From assembly GCA_024643345.1 (NCBI GenBank), contig JAHENB010000001.1, forward strand, positions 26,856-90,855: a stretch of DNA of 64,000 nt, in the 5' to 3' direction. Both the position numbers and the translations under genes were made by a program. The DNA comes from Maribacter sp. GTDB taxonomy: Bacteria > Bacteroidota > Bacteroidia > Flavobacteriales > Flavobacteriaceae. Below, piece by piece: positions 29,216 to 36,966 of the stretch (position 1 is its first letter; each line of letters opens with the position of its first letter). A model generated the notes under the pieces. That model saw only the letters and a list, made by a program, of their open reading frames with translations. It did not search any database and had not been told where the DNA came from.

Positions 29216-32200
29216 TCCAAAGCCGGGCATTCACAAAGGCCTCCAACCATGGCGAGACTTTATCTTGGCGCTCAGTGGGGTAGTGGGCCCAGTTCCATGG
29301 AAAGGTAGATCGCTCGATATGTGGCATGGTCACCAAATGGCGACCGGTACCGTCGCAAAGCATGGCCGTATTATAGTCACTCCCGTTAGGATTTGCAGGG
29401 TATTCCGCATAACCATATTTGGCGACGATATGGTAAAGATCTTCGGTTTGCGGCAATTTAAATTTTCCTTCTCCATGGGAGATCCAAACCCCCAAAGTAG
29501 TTCCCGCAAGTGTTGATAGCATTACGGATTTGTTTTTCTGAACGGTGACGGAGGTAAAGTTGCTCTCATGTTTATGGGAATCATTATAGGTCATCCTGCC
29601 ATGGGTTTCGTGTTCGGGATTGATCAGATCAAGTTCCATGAATAGCTGGCAACCGTTGCAGATCCCTACAGACAGCGTGTCGGGCCTTGCGAAAAACCGT
29701 TTTAAGGCTTCATTGGCCTTTTTATTGTATTTGATTGCCCCTGCCCACCCTTTGGCACTGCCCAAGACATCTGAATTGGAGAATCCGCCCACAGCGCCTA
29801 GAAATTGAATTTCCTCCAAGGTTTCCCTTCCCGAAATCAGGTCGGTCATATGTACGTCTTTTACCTCAAAACCGGCAAGAAACATTGCGTTTGCCATTTC
29901 GCGCTCAGAATTACTGCCTTTTTCGCGCAGGATCGCTGCCTTGGGTTTTTGACCGGTCGGTCGAGGTGAAAGATGTCCCGTAAAATGGGCCGGGAACTGG
30001 TATTGCAATGGCTGTTGCTTATAATTCTCGAACCTTTTCTTTGCCAAGCCAGTTGTGGTTTGCTCACGATCTAACAGATAAGATGTCTTGAACCAAGTAT
30101 CGCGCAGGGATTTGATGTTCAAGCCTAATTCTACGCTCCCGTTCTTAATGATCAGGGTATTTTGGGATACCACCTTTCCAATTTTCTTAAAATCGATTCC
30201 CGTATCCGTTAAAAATCTTTCCAATTCAGGGGCAGCCGATTGAAAAACAATACCGACATTTTCGGAGAACAGTATTTTCATGGTATCGGCCTCCCCTAAT
30301 GTTGACAAATCCAATTCAGCTCCCAGATTATTATCGGCAAAACACATTTCCAATAAAGTGGTGATCAACCCGCCCGATGCCACATCATGGCCCGCTTCAA
30401 TTTGCCCTTTCTTGATCAATTCCTGCATGGCGTTGAAGACCTTGCCAAAATAAACGGTGTCGACAATGGTGGGCGCTTCATTTCCTATACCTTTCAAAAT
30501 TTGCGCAAAAGACGATCCGCCCAATTTATAATCGTCCTTGGAAAGGTTGATATAAAATATGGCTCCGCCATTCCTTTTAAAAACCGGTTCCACCACTTTG
30601 GTGATATCCGAACAATTACCTGCCGCGGAAATGATTACGGTTCCTGGAGAAATCACATCCCCATCTTGATATTTTTGTTTCATGGAAAGGGAATCCTTTC
30701 CGGTAGGCACGTTGATGCCAAGGGCTATCGAAAAATCGGAAACTGCCTCTACCGCTCGGAACAATCGGGCATCTTCGCCTTCATTTTTACAGGGCCACAT
30801 CCAATTGGCAGAGAGGGAAACCGATTTCAGGCCCTCTTTTAAAGGGGCCCAAACAATATTGGTCAAGGCTTCCGCGATGCTGTTTCTACTACCTGAGACC
30901 GGGTCGATCAAACCAGAAATGGGGGAATGGCCAATACTCGTCGCTATTCCTTCCTTTCCATTAAAATCCAACGCCATAACGCCACAATTGTTCAATGGAA
31001 GCTGCAAAGGCCCAGCGCATTGTTGCTTGGCCACACGTCCGCCCACACAACGGTCTACTTTATTAGTGAGCCAATCTTTACAGCCCACCGCCTCCAATTG
31101 CAAGAGCTGTTCCAGATAGACATGAAAATGTTCTAAGGAATAATGTAAGGGGCCATAATCACGGTCAATGGTCACATCGGTCATCACCGTTTTGGGAGAA
31201 CTTCCGAACATATCTTCCAAATCGATGTCCATGGGCTTTTCACCGGTACTGACCGACTGAAAGGTAAATCTGTGATCACCGGTGACTTTGCCCACGTCAT
31301 ATAGTGGAGCGCGCTCCCTTTCAGCGATCCGTTCTAGAAGTGCCATGTCTTTTTTTCCCATAACCAGCCCCATGCGCTCTTGGGACTCATTTCCAATGAT
31401 TTCCTTGGCCGATAAAGTAGGATCTCCAATGGGCAGCTTATCCAAATCGATTTTGCCCCCGGTGTCCTCTACCAATTCGGAAAGACAATTGAGGTGTCCG
31501 CCCGCACCGTGGTCATGGATTGAAACGATGGGGTTGTGATCACTTTCCACCAAACCCCGGATGGCATTGGCGGCCCTTTTCTGCATTTCGGGATTGGACC
31601 GCTGCACCGCATTGAGTTCAATAGCAGCACTGAATTCACCGGTATCCGCACTGGAAACCGCCGCACCGCCCATTCCGATGCGATAATTGTCGCCACCCAA
31701 AATCACAATACTGTCTCCAACTTTCGGAGTATCTTTTAGGGCTTGCTCCGCTTTGCCATATCCAATACCGCCAGCTTGCATGATCACTTTGTCGTAGCCC
31801 AGTCGTCTTGAGGCTTCCTTATGTTCAAAGGTAAAAACGGAGCCCGTAATCAAGGGTTGGCCAAATTTATTGCCAAAATCAGAAGCGCCATTCGATGCTT
31901 TGATCAAAATATCCATTGGGGTCTGGTACAGCCATTTGCGTTCGGGCAAGGCTTTTTCCCAGGCACGGTTTGCTTCCAAACGCGAATAGGCCGTCATGTA
32001 AACCGCAGTCCCCGCCAAGGGCAAAGATCCCTTTCCTCCAGCCAAACGATCACGGATTTCACCTCCCGAACCGGTCGCCGCACCATTGAAGGGTTCAACG
32101 GTGGTAGGAAAATTATGGGTTTCCGCTTTCAGTGAAATCACCGAATCAAATTCATTTTCCTCATAATAATCGGGCTTATCGGCTCTTTTTGGGGCAAATT

Positions 32201-32861
32201 GAACCACTCTTGGTCCTTTGAGGAAGGCCACATTGTCTTTATAGGCAGAGATAATGGTATTTGGATTGGCTTTGGCGGTTTTTTTGATCATTTGAAACAA
32301 GGAATTGGTCATTTCCTTGCCATCGATCACAAACGTGCCATTGAAGATTTTATGCCGGCAATGTTCCGAGTTGACCTGGCTAAAGCCAAACACTTCCGAA
32401 TCGGTCAACTTGCGCTTCATTTTTTTGGCGAGAAGTTCTAAATACACCACTTCGTCATCGCTTAATGACAGTCCCTCCTTTAGGTTATAGGCCGATATAT
32501 CTTCAATTTCCAAAATGGGTTGGGGCACCGCATCTACCCTGAAAATATTTTGGGTCAGATGGGGGTATTTTTGGAAAAGCATTGGATCAAAAGCAGTATC
32601 ATCGGCATGTGTCTCTTGAAAAGACTCAATACGAATGATTCCGGAAATGCCCATATTCTGGGTAATTTCAGTGGCATTGGTACTCCAAGGCGTAACCATC
32701 GCTGCACGTGGACCAACAAAAAAGGCGTCGATTGACGCCCTATTTAATTTAGGTTGGTTGCCGAACAACCAGCTGAGTTTGTTATTGTCTTCCTGTGACA
32801 GGTCATTCACGGTCTGTACCGCAAATACCTTGGTGCTCGCATCCCCGAAAAAGTGAATCAT
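29193..32861 (-). CDS. purL: Phosphoribosylformylglycinamidine synthase, single-chain type
   Basis: A 1222-residue enzyme of purine synthesis that turns FGAR, glutamine and ATP into FGAM. It carries the N-terminal PurS-like part, two PurM/PurL-like ATP domains (VSLKAETHNFPTTVEPFNGAATGSGGE region; HDHGAGGHLNCLSEL; SADTGEF) and a C-terminal class I glutaminase with nucleophile Cys1068 in GICNGCQ and SHGEGKF. This is the long single-chain form of gammaproteobacteria and Bacteroidota, not the PurSQL complex. A TAAATTTG element lies 32 bp upstream of the start. Transcribed alone. Confidence 0.96.
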   Translation of the reverse strand: MIHFFGDASTKVFAVQTVNDLSQEDNNKLSWLFGNQPKLNRASIDAFFVGPRAAMVTPWSTNATEITQNMGISGIIRIESFQETHADDTAFDPMLFQKYPHLTQNIFRVDAVPQPILEIEDISAYNLKEGLSLSDDEVVYLELLAKKMKRKLTDSEVFGFSQVNSEHCRHKIFNGTFVIDGKEMTNSLFQMIKKTAKANPNTIISAYKDNVAFLKGPRVVQFAPKRADKPDYYEENEFDSVISLKAETHNFPTTVEPFNGAATGSGGEIRDRLAGGKGSLPLAGTAVYMTAYSRLEANRAWEKALPERKWLYQTPMDILIKASNGASDFGNKFGQPLITGSVFTFEHKEASRRLGYDKVIMQAGGIGYGKAEQALKDTPKVGDSIVILGGDNYRIGMGGAAVSSADTGEFSAAIELNAVQRSNPEMQKRAANAIRGLVESDHNPIVSIHDHGAGGHLNCLSELVEDTGGKIDLDKLPIGDPTLSAKEIIGNESQERMGLVMGKKDMALLERIAERERAPLYDVGKVTGDHRFTFQSVSTGEKPMDIDLEDMFGSSPKTVMTDVTIDRDYGPLHYSLEHFHVYLEQLLQLEAVGCKDWLTNKVDRCVGGRVAKQQCAGPLQLPLNNCGVMALDFNGKEGIATSIGHSPISGLIDPVSGSRNSIAEALTNIVWAPLKEGLKSVSLSANWMWPCKNEGEDARLFRAVEAVSDFSIALGINVPTGKDSLSMKQKYQDGDVISPGTVIISAAGNCSDITKVVEPVFKRNGGAIFYINLSKDDYKLGGSSFAQILKGIGNEAPTIVDTVYFGKVFNAMQELIKKGQIEAGHDVASGGLITTLLEMCFADNNLGAELDLSTLGEADTMKILFSENVGIVFQSAAPELERFLTDTGIDFKKIGKVVSQNTLIIKNGSVELGLNIKSLRDTWFKTSYLLDREQTTTGLAKKRFENYKQQPLQYQFPAHFTGHLSPRPTGQKPKAAILREKGSNSEREMANAMFLAGFEVKDVHMTDLISGRETLEEIQFLGAVGGFSNSDVLGSAKGWAGAIKYNKKANEALKRFFARPDTLSVGICNGCQLFMELDLINPEHETHGRMTYNDSHKHESNFTSVTVQKNKSVMLSTLAGTTLGVWISHGEGKFKLPQTEDLYHIVAKYGYAEYPANPNGSDYNTAMLCDGTGRHLVTMPHIERSTFPWNWAHYPTERQDKVSPWLEAFVNARLWIEKHPQK

Positions 32862-32892
32862 GAACCGTATGGGTGTTAGGTTTAAGAAAGCA

Positions 32893-32900
32893 CAAATTTA
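32893..32900 (-). promoter_or_regulatory. Predicted -7 element of purL
   Basis: Reads TAAATTTG on the minus strand, 31 bp ahead of the purL ATG. The upstream TTG at the ideal spacing is not present. Confidence 0.45.
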
Positions 32901-32959
32901 CATCTTTTTACCCAATGATTTTTGGTGAATAGTTAACAGATTTCTAACGTAATTGTTGA

Positions 32960-34174
32960 TTACTTCTTTGACAATCTTGCCATATAAAACCCATCGTAAC
33001 CGCTTTTGGAGGCATATAATTTACGTTCATCTTCCAAACAAAAATCCCTGCCTTCTTCGGAAGCCAAAAATTTCTGGATCTGTTCGTTGTTTTCTTGGGG
33101 GAGGATTGAACAGGTGGCATAAACCATTTTACCTCCGGATTTGACCATTTTACTATAGCTTAAGAGGATTTCCTGCTGGGTCTGCATTACTTTTTCCAAA
33201 AATTCGGGTTGCAGTTTCCACTTGGCATCCGGATTTCTCCTGAGTACCCCAAGCCCGGTACAAGGTGCGTCGATAAGGACACGGTCTGCGGTGCCATAGA
33301 GTTTTTTGATTATTTTGGTGGAATCAATTTCGCGGGGTTCAATATTATGCGCCCCGTTTCTTTTGGCCCTTCTCTTGAGCTCCTTTAATTTGTTTCCATA
33401 AATGTCGAGCGCGATAAGTTGGCCTTTATTTTCCATTAGGGCCGCCAAATGGAGTGTTTTTCCGCCTGCTCCCGCACAGGTATCGATGACCCTTTGACCT
33501 GGTTTTACTTCCAAGAATTCGGACACCGATTGGGAATTGGCATCCTGAACTTCAAAATAACCATTTTTAAAAGCGCCGGTAATGAACACATTGGCCCTTT
33601 CTTCCAGCTTTAACGCATCGACATGCCCTTTTATAGGTTCGGCAACGATGCCCTCATCCAATAAGTTCTTGCATAAATGCTCCCGGGTCGTTTTTAGCGT
33701 ATTGGTGCGCAACACCACTTCGGCCTGTTGATTTAGTGCGGTGATTTCTGCAGACCATAGTTTATTGCCAAGTGCCTTTTCCCCAAGTTCATCGAGCCAG
33801 TCGGGAATGGATTCCTTGAATTTTCTGATTTTCGAAAGCTCGTCGAACCGCCCTTTAATTTTTCTGGCCGGAACGGGTTCCAGTTGCTTCCAGTCGGGAA
33901 GCTCTATACCCCTAAGAACTGCCCAAACGGCGAACATCCTAAACAACTTGGGTCTGGTATAGGGCGATTTTACTTCCGCTATTTCGGCATAAAGTCTTTT
34001 GTAACGCACCATATCGTATGTGGTTTCTGCAATAAAACCACGATCTCTCGCGCCCCATCGTTTATCGTATTTGAGCACCTTTTCCACTACTTTATCGGCA
34101 TATTCCCCTTCGTTGAAGATGAAATTAAGTGCGTCGACTACCGCAAAGACCAGGTTTCTATGTAATCTCATCAT
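32960..34174 (-). CDS. RsmB/NOP family RNA (cytosine-C5) methyltransferase
   Basis: A 404-residue SAM-dependent RNA methyltransferase, probably acting on 16S rRNA. It has an N-terminal NusB-like helical part, and the methyltransferase core with VIDTCAGAGGKTLHLA (SAM site), the LIDAPCTGLGVLRR catalytic cysteine and the YATCSILPQENNEQ second cysteine. Cytoplasmic. The frame is open to 34339, but the methionine at 34174 (or the next codon, 34171) matches the family N-terminus MRLHRNL and sits just downstream of a TACCTTTG promoter element, so the longer start is rejected. Confidence 0.9.
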   Translation of the reverse strand: MMRLHRNLVFAVVDALNFIFNEGEYADKVVEKVLKYDKRWGARDRGFIAETTYDMVRYKRLYAEIAEVKSPYTRPKLFRMFAVWAVLRGIELPDWKQLEPVPARKIKGRFDELSKIRKFKESIPDWLDELGEKALGNKLWSAEITALNQQAEVVLRTNTLKTTREHLCKNLLDEGIVAEPIKGHVDALKLEERANVFITGAFKNGYFEVQDANSQSVSEFLEVKPGQRVIDTCAGAGGKTLHLAALMENKGQLIALDIYGNKLKELKRRAKRNGAHNIEPREIDSTKIIKKLYGTADRVLIDAPCTGLGVLRRNPDAKWKLQPEFLEKVMQTQQEILLSYSKMVKSGGKMVYATCSILPQENNEQIQKFLASEEGRDFCLEDERKLYASKSGYDGFYMARLSKK

Positions 34175-34188
34175 AAAAATTAAGGCAG

Positions 34189-34196
34189 CAAAGGTA
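34189..34196 (-). promoter_or_regulatory. Predicted -7 element of the RsmB-type gene
   Basis: Reads TACCTTTG on the minus strand, 14 bp ahead of the ATG at 34174, implying a leader of only about 8 nt. Confidence 0.45.
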
Positions 34197-34218
34197 TGGT
34201 ATTCAAAAAGAATCCGTT

Positions 34219-34226
34219 TACTTTTG
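34219..34226 (+). promoter_or_regulatory. Predicted -7 element of the BNR lipoprotein gene
   Basis: TACTTTTG lies 9 bp ahead of the ATG at 34236, so the transcript would be almost leaderless from that ATG, or have about 9 nt before the ATG at 34242. Confidence 0.45.
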
Positions 34227-34235
34227 AAAAACTTT

Positions 34236-35276
34236 ATGCCCATGCGAGCTACCGCTCTTTCATTGTTTTTTGTTTTTATAATTTCTTGCAACACCAAAGA
34301 CAAACGAAGCCCGATCGCTTCGGTTGAAATAGAAATCATTTATGAGGATTCACTGAGCATCAGGGCCATTGAAATAATGGGCAATAGTTTGGCATTTGCG
34401 GCGAACAAAGGTGTTTTTGGAACGATCGATCTTCAAAACGGGAAGCTGCGCTCAAAAGTGCAGCGATTTGACACCCTTGTTCCCGAATTCCGTTCTGTGG
34501 CCCATACCTCGACCGATTTTTTTATGCTTTCGATAGGTAACCCTGCTTTATTGTATAAAACGGGCGACAATGGAGGTATGGCGTTGGTTTATAAAGAAGA
34601 GGGCGAAGGGGTATTTTACGATGCCATGGCTTTTTGGAACGATAGCGAAGGTATCGCTTTTGGAGATAGCACAAATGGTTGTTTAAGCGTTATCATCACA
34701 AGGGATGGGGGTTTGAATTGGTTAAAACTGCCCTGTTCAGACCTGCCCGAGGCTTTGGAAGGCGAAGGGGCATTCGCCGCCAGCAATACCAATATTAAGA
34801 TCATTGATGACCAGGTTTGGATAGGCACCACGACCGGGCGCGTGCTGCACTCGTCCGACAAGGGACTTCATTGGGAAGTCTTTACAACGCCTATCATCAA
34901 TGAAAAGCCCACCGAAGGTATCTATTCCATTGATTTTTACGATCAAAATATAGGTTTCGCGATAGGTGGGGACTATACGGATCCTGAGAAAAACAATGCG
35001 AACAAAGTTGGGACTATCGATGGCGGCAAATCATGGCAGGTCATGGCAGGGGATTCGGATCCCGGGTATCAAAGTTGTGTTCGGTTTTTGCCAAATTCCG
35101 ATGGCAAGGAACTGGTGAGTTTAGGTTTTACGGGAATATATTATTCAAACGACTTCGGAAACCATTGGAAAAAGCTATCGGAGGAACCCTTTTACACTTT
35201 TAGGACGATCAATGATTCCATGGCCATTGCGGCAGGCAAGAATCGCATTGCAAAACTAACTTTTCGAAAAGAGTAA
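34236..35276 (+). CDS. BNR-repeat (YCF48-like) lipoprotein
   Basis: A 346-residue exported lipoprotein with lipobox IISC at Cys18. The rest is a propeller with at least four Asp-box repeats (TRDGGLNW, SSDKGLHW, TIDGGKSW, SNDFGNHW), as in YCF48/Hcf136-like photosystem assembly factors and sialidase-like folds. In Flavobacteria such proteins are sometimes called oxidoreductases without evidence. No catalytic site is seen. The frame is open from 34020, but the signal peptide and a promoter element place the start at 34236 (or 34242). It diverges from the rRNA methyltransferase gene over 61 bp. Confidence 0.8.
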   Translation: MPMRATALSLFFVFIISCNTKDKRSPIASVEIEIIYEDSLSIRAIEIMGNSLAFAANKGVFGTIDLQNGKLRSKVQRFDTLVPEFRSVAHTSTDFFMLSIGNPALLYKTGDNGGMALVYKEEGEGVFYDAMAFWNDSEGIAFGDSTNGCLSVIITRDGGLNWLKLPCSDLPEALEGEGAFAASNTNIKIIDDQVWIGTTTGRVLHSSDKGLHWEVFTTPIINEKPTEGIYSIDFYDQNIGFAIGGDYTDPEKNNANKVGTIDGGKSWQVMAGDSDPGYQSCVRFLPNSDGKELVSLGFTGIYYSNDFGNHWKKLSEEPFYTFRTINDSMAIAAGKNRIAKLTFRKE

Positions 35277-35285
35277 TTGCTGATT

Positions 35286-35735
35286 TTAGGGATGACCACC
35301 GTTCTTCTGACGGTACTGCCTTATCAATTGACGTTTAAATTCCTCTTCGGAGCGCAGCAATACCAAGGTTTTTTTGGCGGAGATCAATTTTGACATCTTT
35401 TTGAGGAAATCTTGTTCGAGCAATTCTTCTTCCTTTTCCAAGTCGCTGTATTGGCTCAATAAATCCGAGGCCTCTTTCTCAGAAAGTGCGTCTGCGTTCC
35501 TTATTTTTTCACGGATTTGAACGCGTTCTTTGCGACGCAGTGCCTCCCGGTCTTGCTCATATTCATTATAAACCGGCCAAAAAGCTTGCGCCTCTTTACT
35601 GCTGAGATTCAGTTTTTCAGTGAGGAAGGCCACTTTTAATGCCTTGATCTTATCGCCGTCTGGTCTATCCTGTCCGTAAAAAGCCATACTGGACAGAAAA
35701 CAAGCCATAAACATCATGCGTTTGATATTATTCAT
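35286..35735 (-). CDS. Spy/CpxP-like periplasmic protein, last gene of the sigma factor module
   Basis: A 149-residue exported protein with signal peptide (about 1-22, ending MAFYGQ). The mature part is highly charged and helical, with a repeated LNLSSKEAQAFWPVYNEY pattern like the LTxxQ helix hairpins of Spy/CpxP chaperones. It overlaps the preceding gene by 8 bp and closes the operon sigma-membrane protein-this gene, so it is probably the periplasmic sensing partner of the sigma factor. Similar proteins are labelled sensors of ECF sigma factors in Flavobacteria. The role is inferred from family and position. Confidence 0.75.
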   Translation of the reverse strand: MNNIKRMMFMACFLSSMAFYGQDRPDGDKIKALKVAFLTEKLNLSSKEAQAFWPVYNEYEQDREALRRKERVQIREKIRNADALSEKEASDLLSQYSDLEKEEELLEQDFLKKMSKLISAKKTLVLLRSEEEFKRQLIRQYRQKNGGHP

Positions 35736-36240
35736 CAGTGTTCAAATTTAATTCTTCGAATTCATCTGTATTGTTATTCAGATAATCAATAACATTTTCT
35801 TCATTCAGCCTATTTTCCAAAATATCGCTTATTTCCAGTTCATCCACCGGAATAACTTCCGCGATTTCCATTGTAGACAGGCCAAATTCATTGGTTTCAA
35901 AATATTTTTCGATATCGGAGTTTGCCAAATCCTCAAATCGCACTTCTTGGGGTGCATTCCATTGGACACCGAGGTAGAGCACCATTGCTGCCGCAACGGC
36001 TGCCGCTGCAAAATAATATTTACGATACCGATGTAGTGCGATTACCTTGACTTGGGGACCGGCCAATTTATTTTCAATATTGCTGTGCAGATCATCGAAA
36101 TAACCATCGGGAACCGTAAAACCTTCCGATTTCTTTATACGGGGGACTTCTTCGGAGATTTGACCCATAAGTCGTCCCGTAAAATCCTCAAAGTAATCTT
36201 CCGGGGTCTTAAAGGGATTCTTGTTATTCAATTCCTTCAT
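35728..36240 (-). CDS. Putative membrane anti-sigma protein
   Basis: A 170-residue single-pass membrane protein. Residues 1-75 would be cytoplasmic and contain a duplicated motif: NPFKTPEDYFEDF (8-20) and EGFTVPDGYFDDL (39-51). A basic patch HRYRKYY precedes the hydrophobic segment at about 76-94. The rest (95-170) is acidic and should be periplasmic. It has no recognisable ZAS zinc motif of classic anti-sigma factors. It starts 32 bp after the sigma factor gene and overlaps the Spy-like gene by 8 bp. Position and topology suggest a sigma-binding partner; this is inference. Confidence 0.65.
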   Translation of the reverse strand: MKELNNKNPFKTPEDYFEDFTGRLMGQISEEVPRIKKSEGFTVPDGYFDDLHSNIENKLAGPQVKVIALHRYRKYYFAAAAVAAAMVLYLGVQWNAPQEVRFEDLANSDIEKYFETNEFGLSTMEIAEVIPVDELEISDILENRLNEENVIDYLNNNTDEFEELNLNTDE

Positions 36241-36272
36241 TTATGTATTTGACTTCGTTCAGTGCAAATGGT

Positions 36273-36815
36273 TTAATTTGACCTTAAATAAGCTTCAATT
36301 TTCTTCACCGCCAAATGGTAAGAGGCCTTTAGTCCACCTACCGAGGTTTCCAATATTTCCGAAATCTCTTCATACTTCATTGCTTCGAAATATTTCATAT
36401 TAAAAACCAATTTCTGTTTTTCTGGAAGCGTGCCGATCGCTTTTTGCAACTTGAGCTGTATCGCATCGCCTTCAAAATAAATATCGGCCTCTAAATTGTT
36501 GGCCATGGTTTCTTGATAGCCCTGCAAATCCTGACCCAATATTTTCGATTTTGATTTTATGAAACTAAGGGCCTCATTGGTCGCTATGCGATACATCCAA
36601 GAGTATAATTTGCTGTCTCCTTTAAAGCCTTCTATATTTCTAAAGACCTTAATAAAAGTATTTTGAAGCACATCATCGGTATCATCATGGTCCAAAACAA
36701 TGCGGCGGATATGCCAATATAACGGTTTTTTGTAAGTATTGACCAATACCTCAAAAGCCGAAGCCCTGGTATTCCCATCTTTTAGTTCGTATACTAATGT
36801 TTCTTCCGTTAACAA
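36273..36815 (-). CDS. ECF-type RNA polymerase sigma factor
   Basis: A 180-residue sigma-70 of the ECF group. Region 2 includes HDDTDDVLQNTFIKVFRNIE with the usual acidic/aromatic core; region 4 includes LPEKQKLVFNMKYFEAMKYEEISEILETSVGGLKASYHLAVKKIE, a typical helix-turn-helix. Only a TTG at 36815 is available as start: the frame has no ATG before region 2 and is closed by a stop at 36852-36854. It heads a three-gene operon with a membrane protein and a Spy-like periplasmic protein, so it probably answers an envelope stress signal. Confidence 0.9.
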   Translation of the reverse strand: MLTEETLVYELKDGNTRASAFEVLVNTYKKPLYWHIRRIVLDHDDTDDVLQNTFIKVFRNIEGFKGDSKLYSWMYRIATNEALSFIKSKSKILGQDLQGYQETMANNLEADIYFEGDAIQLKLQKAIGTLPEKQKLVFNMKYFEAMKYEEISEILETSVGGLKASYHLAVKKIEAYLRSN

Positions 36816-36966
36816 TGATTTGGCAGTAAGGTTGTTGTTAAGACCATAAAATTACCGAAAGGTTTAACGAACCCCAAATGCAATTTTGAGGTGTTGCATG
36901 CCTTAAGATCCTCAAAACTGATTTAAATCCAACTTCCCATAAGGAAAATTGGAGGTGGCCATATCG

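Noticed and set aside
34020-34235. Upstream extension of the BNR lipoprotein into the rRNA methyltransferase gene
   Set aside because: It would bury the signal peptide and overlap the divergent gene; the promoter element supports 34236.
34175-34339. Upstream extension of the RsmB-type gene
   Set aside because: Overlaps the divergent lipoprotein gene and lacks family similarity before MRLHRNL.
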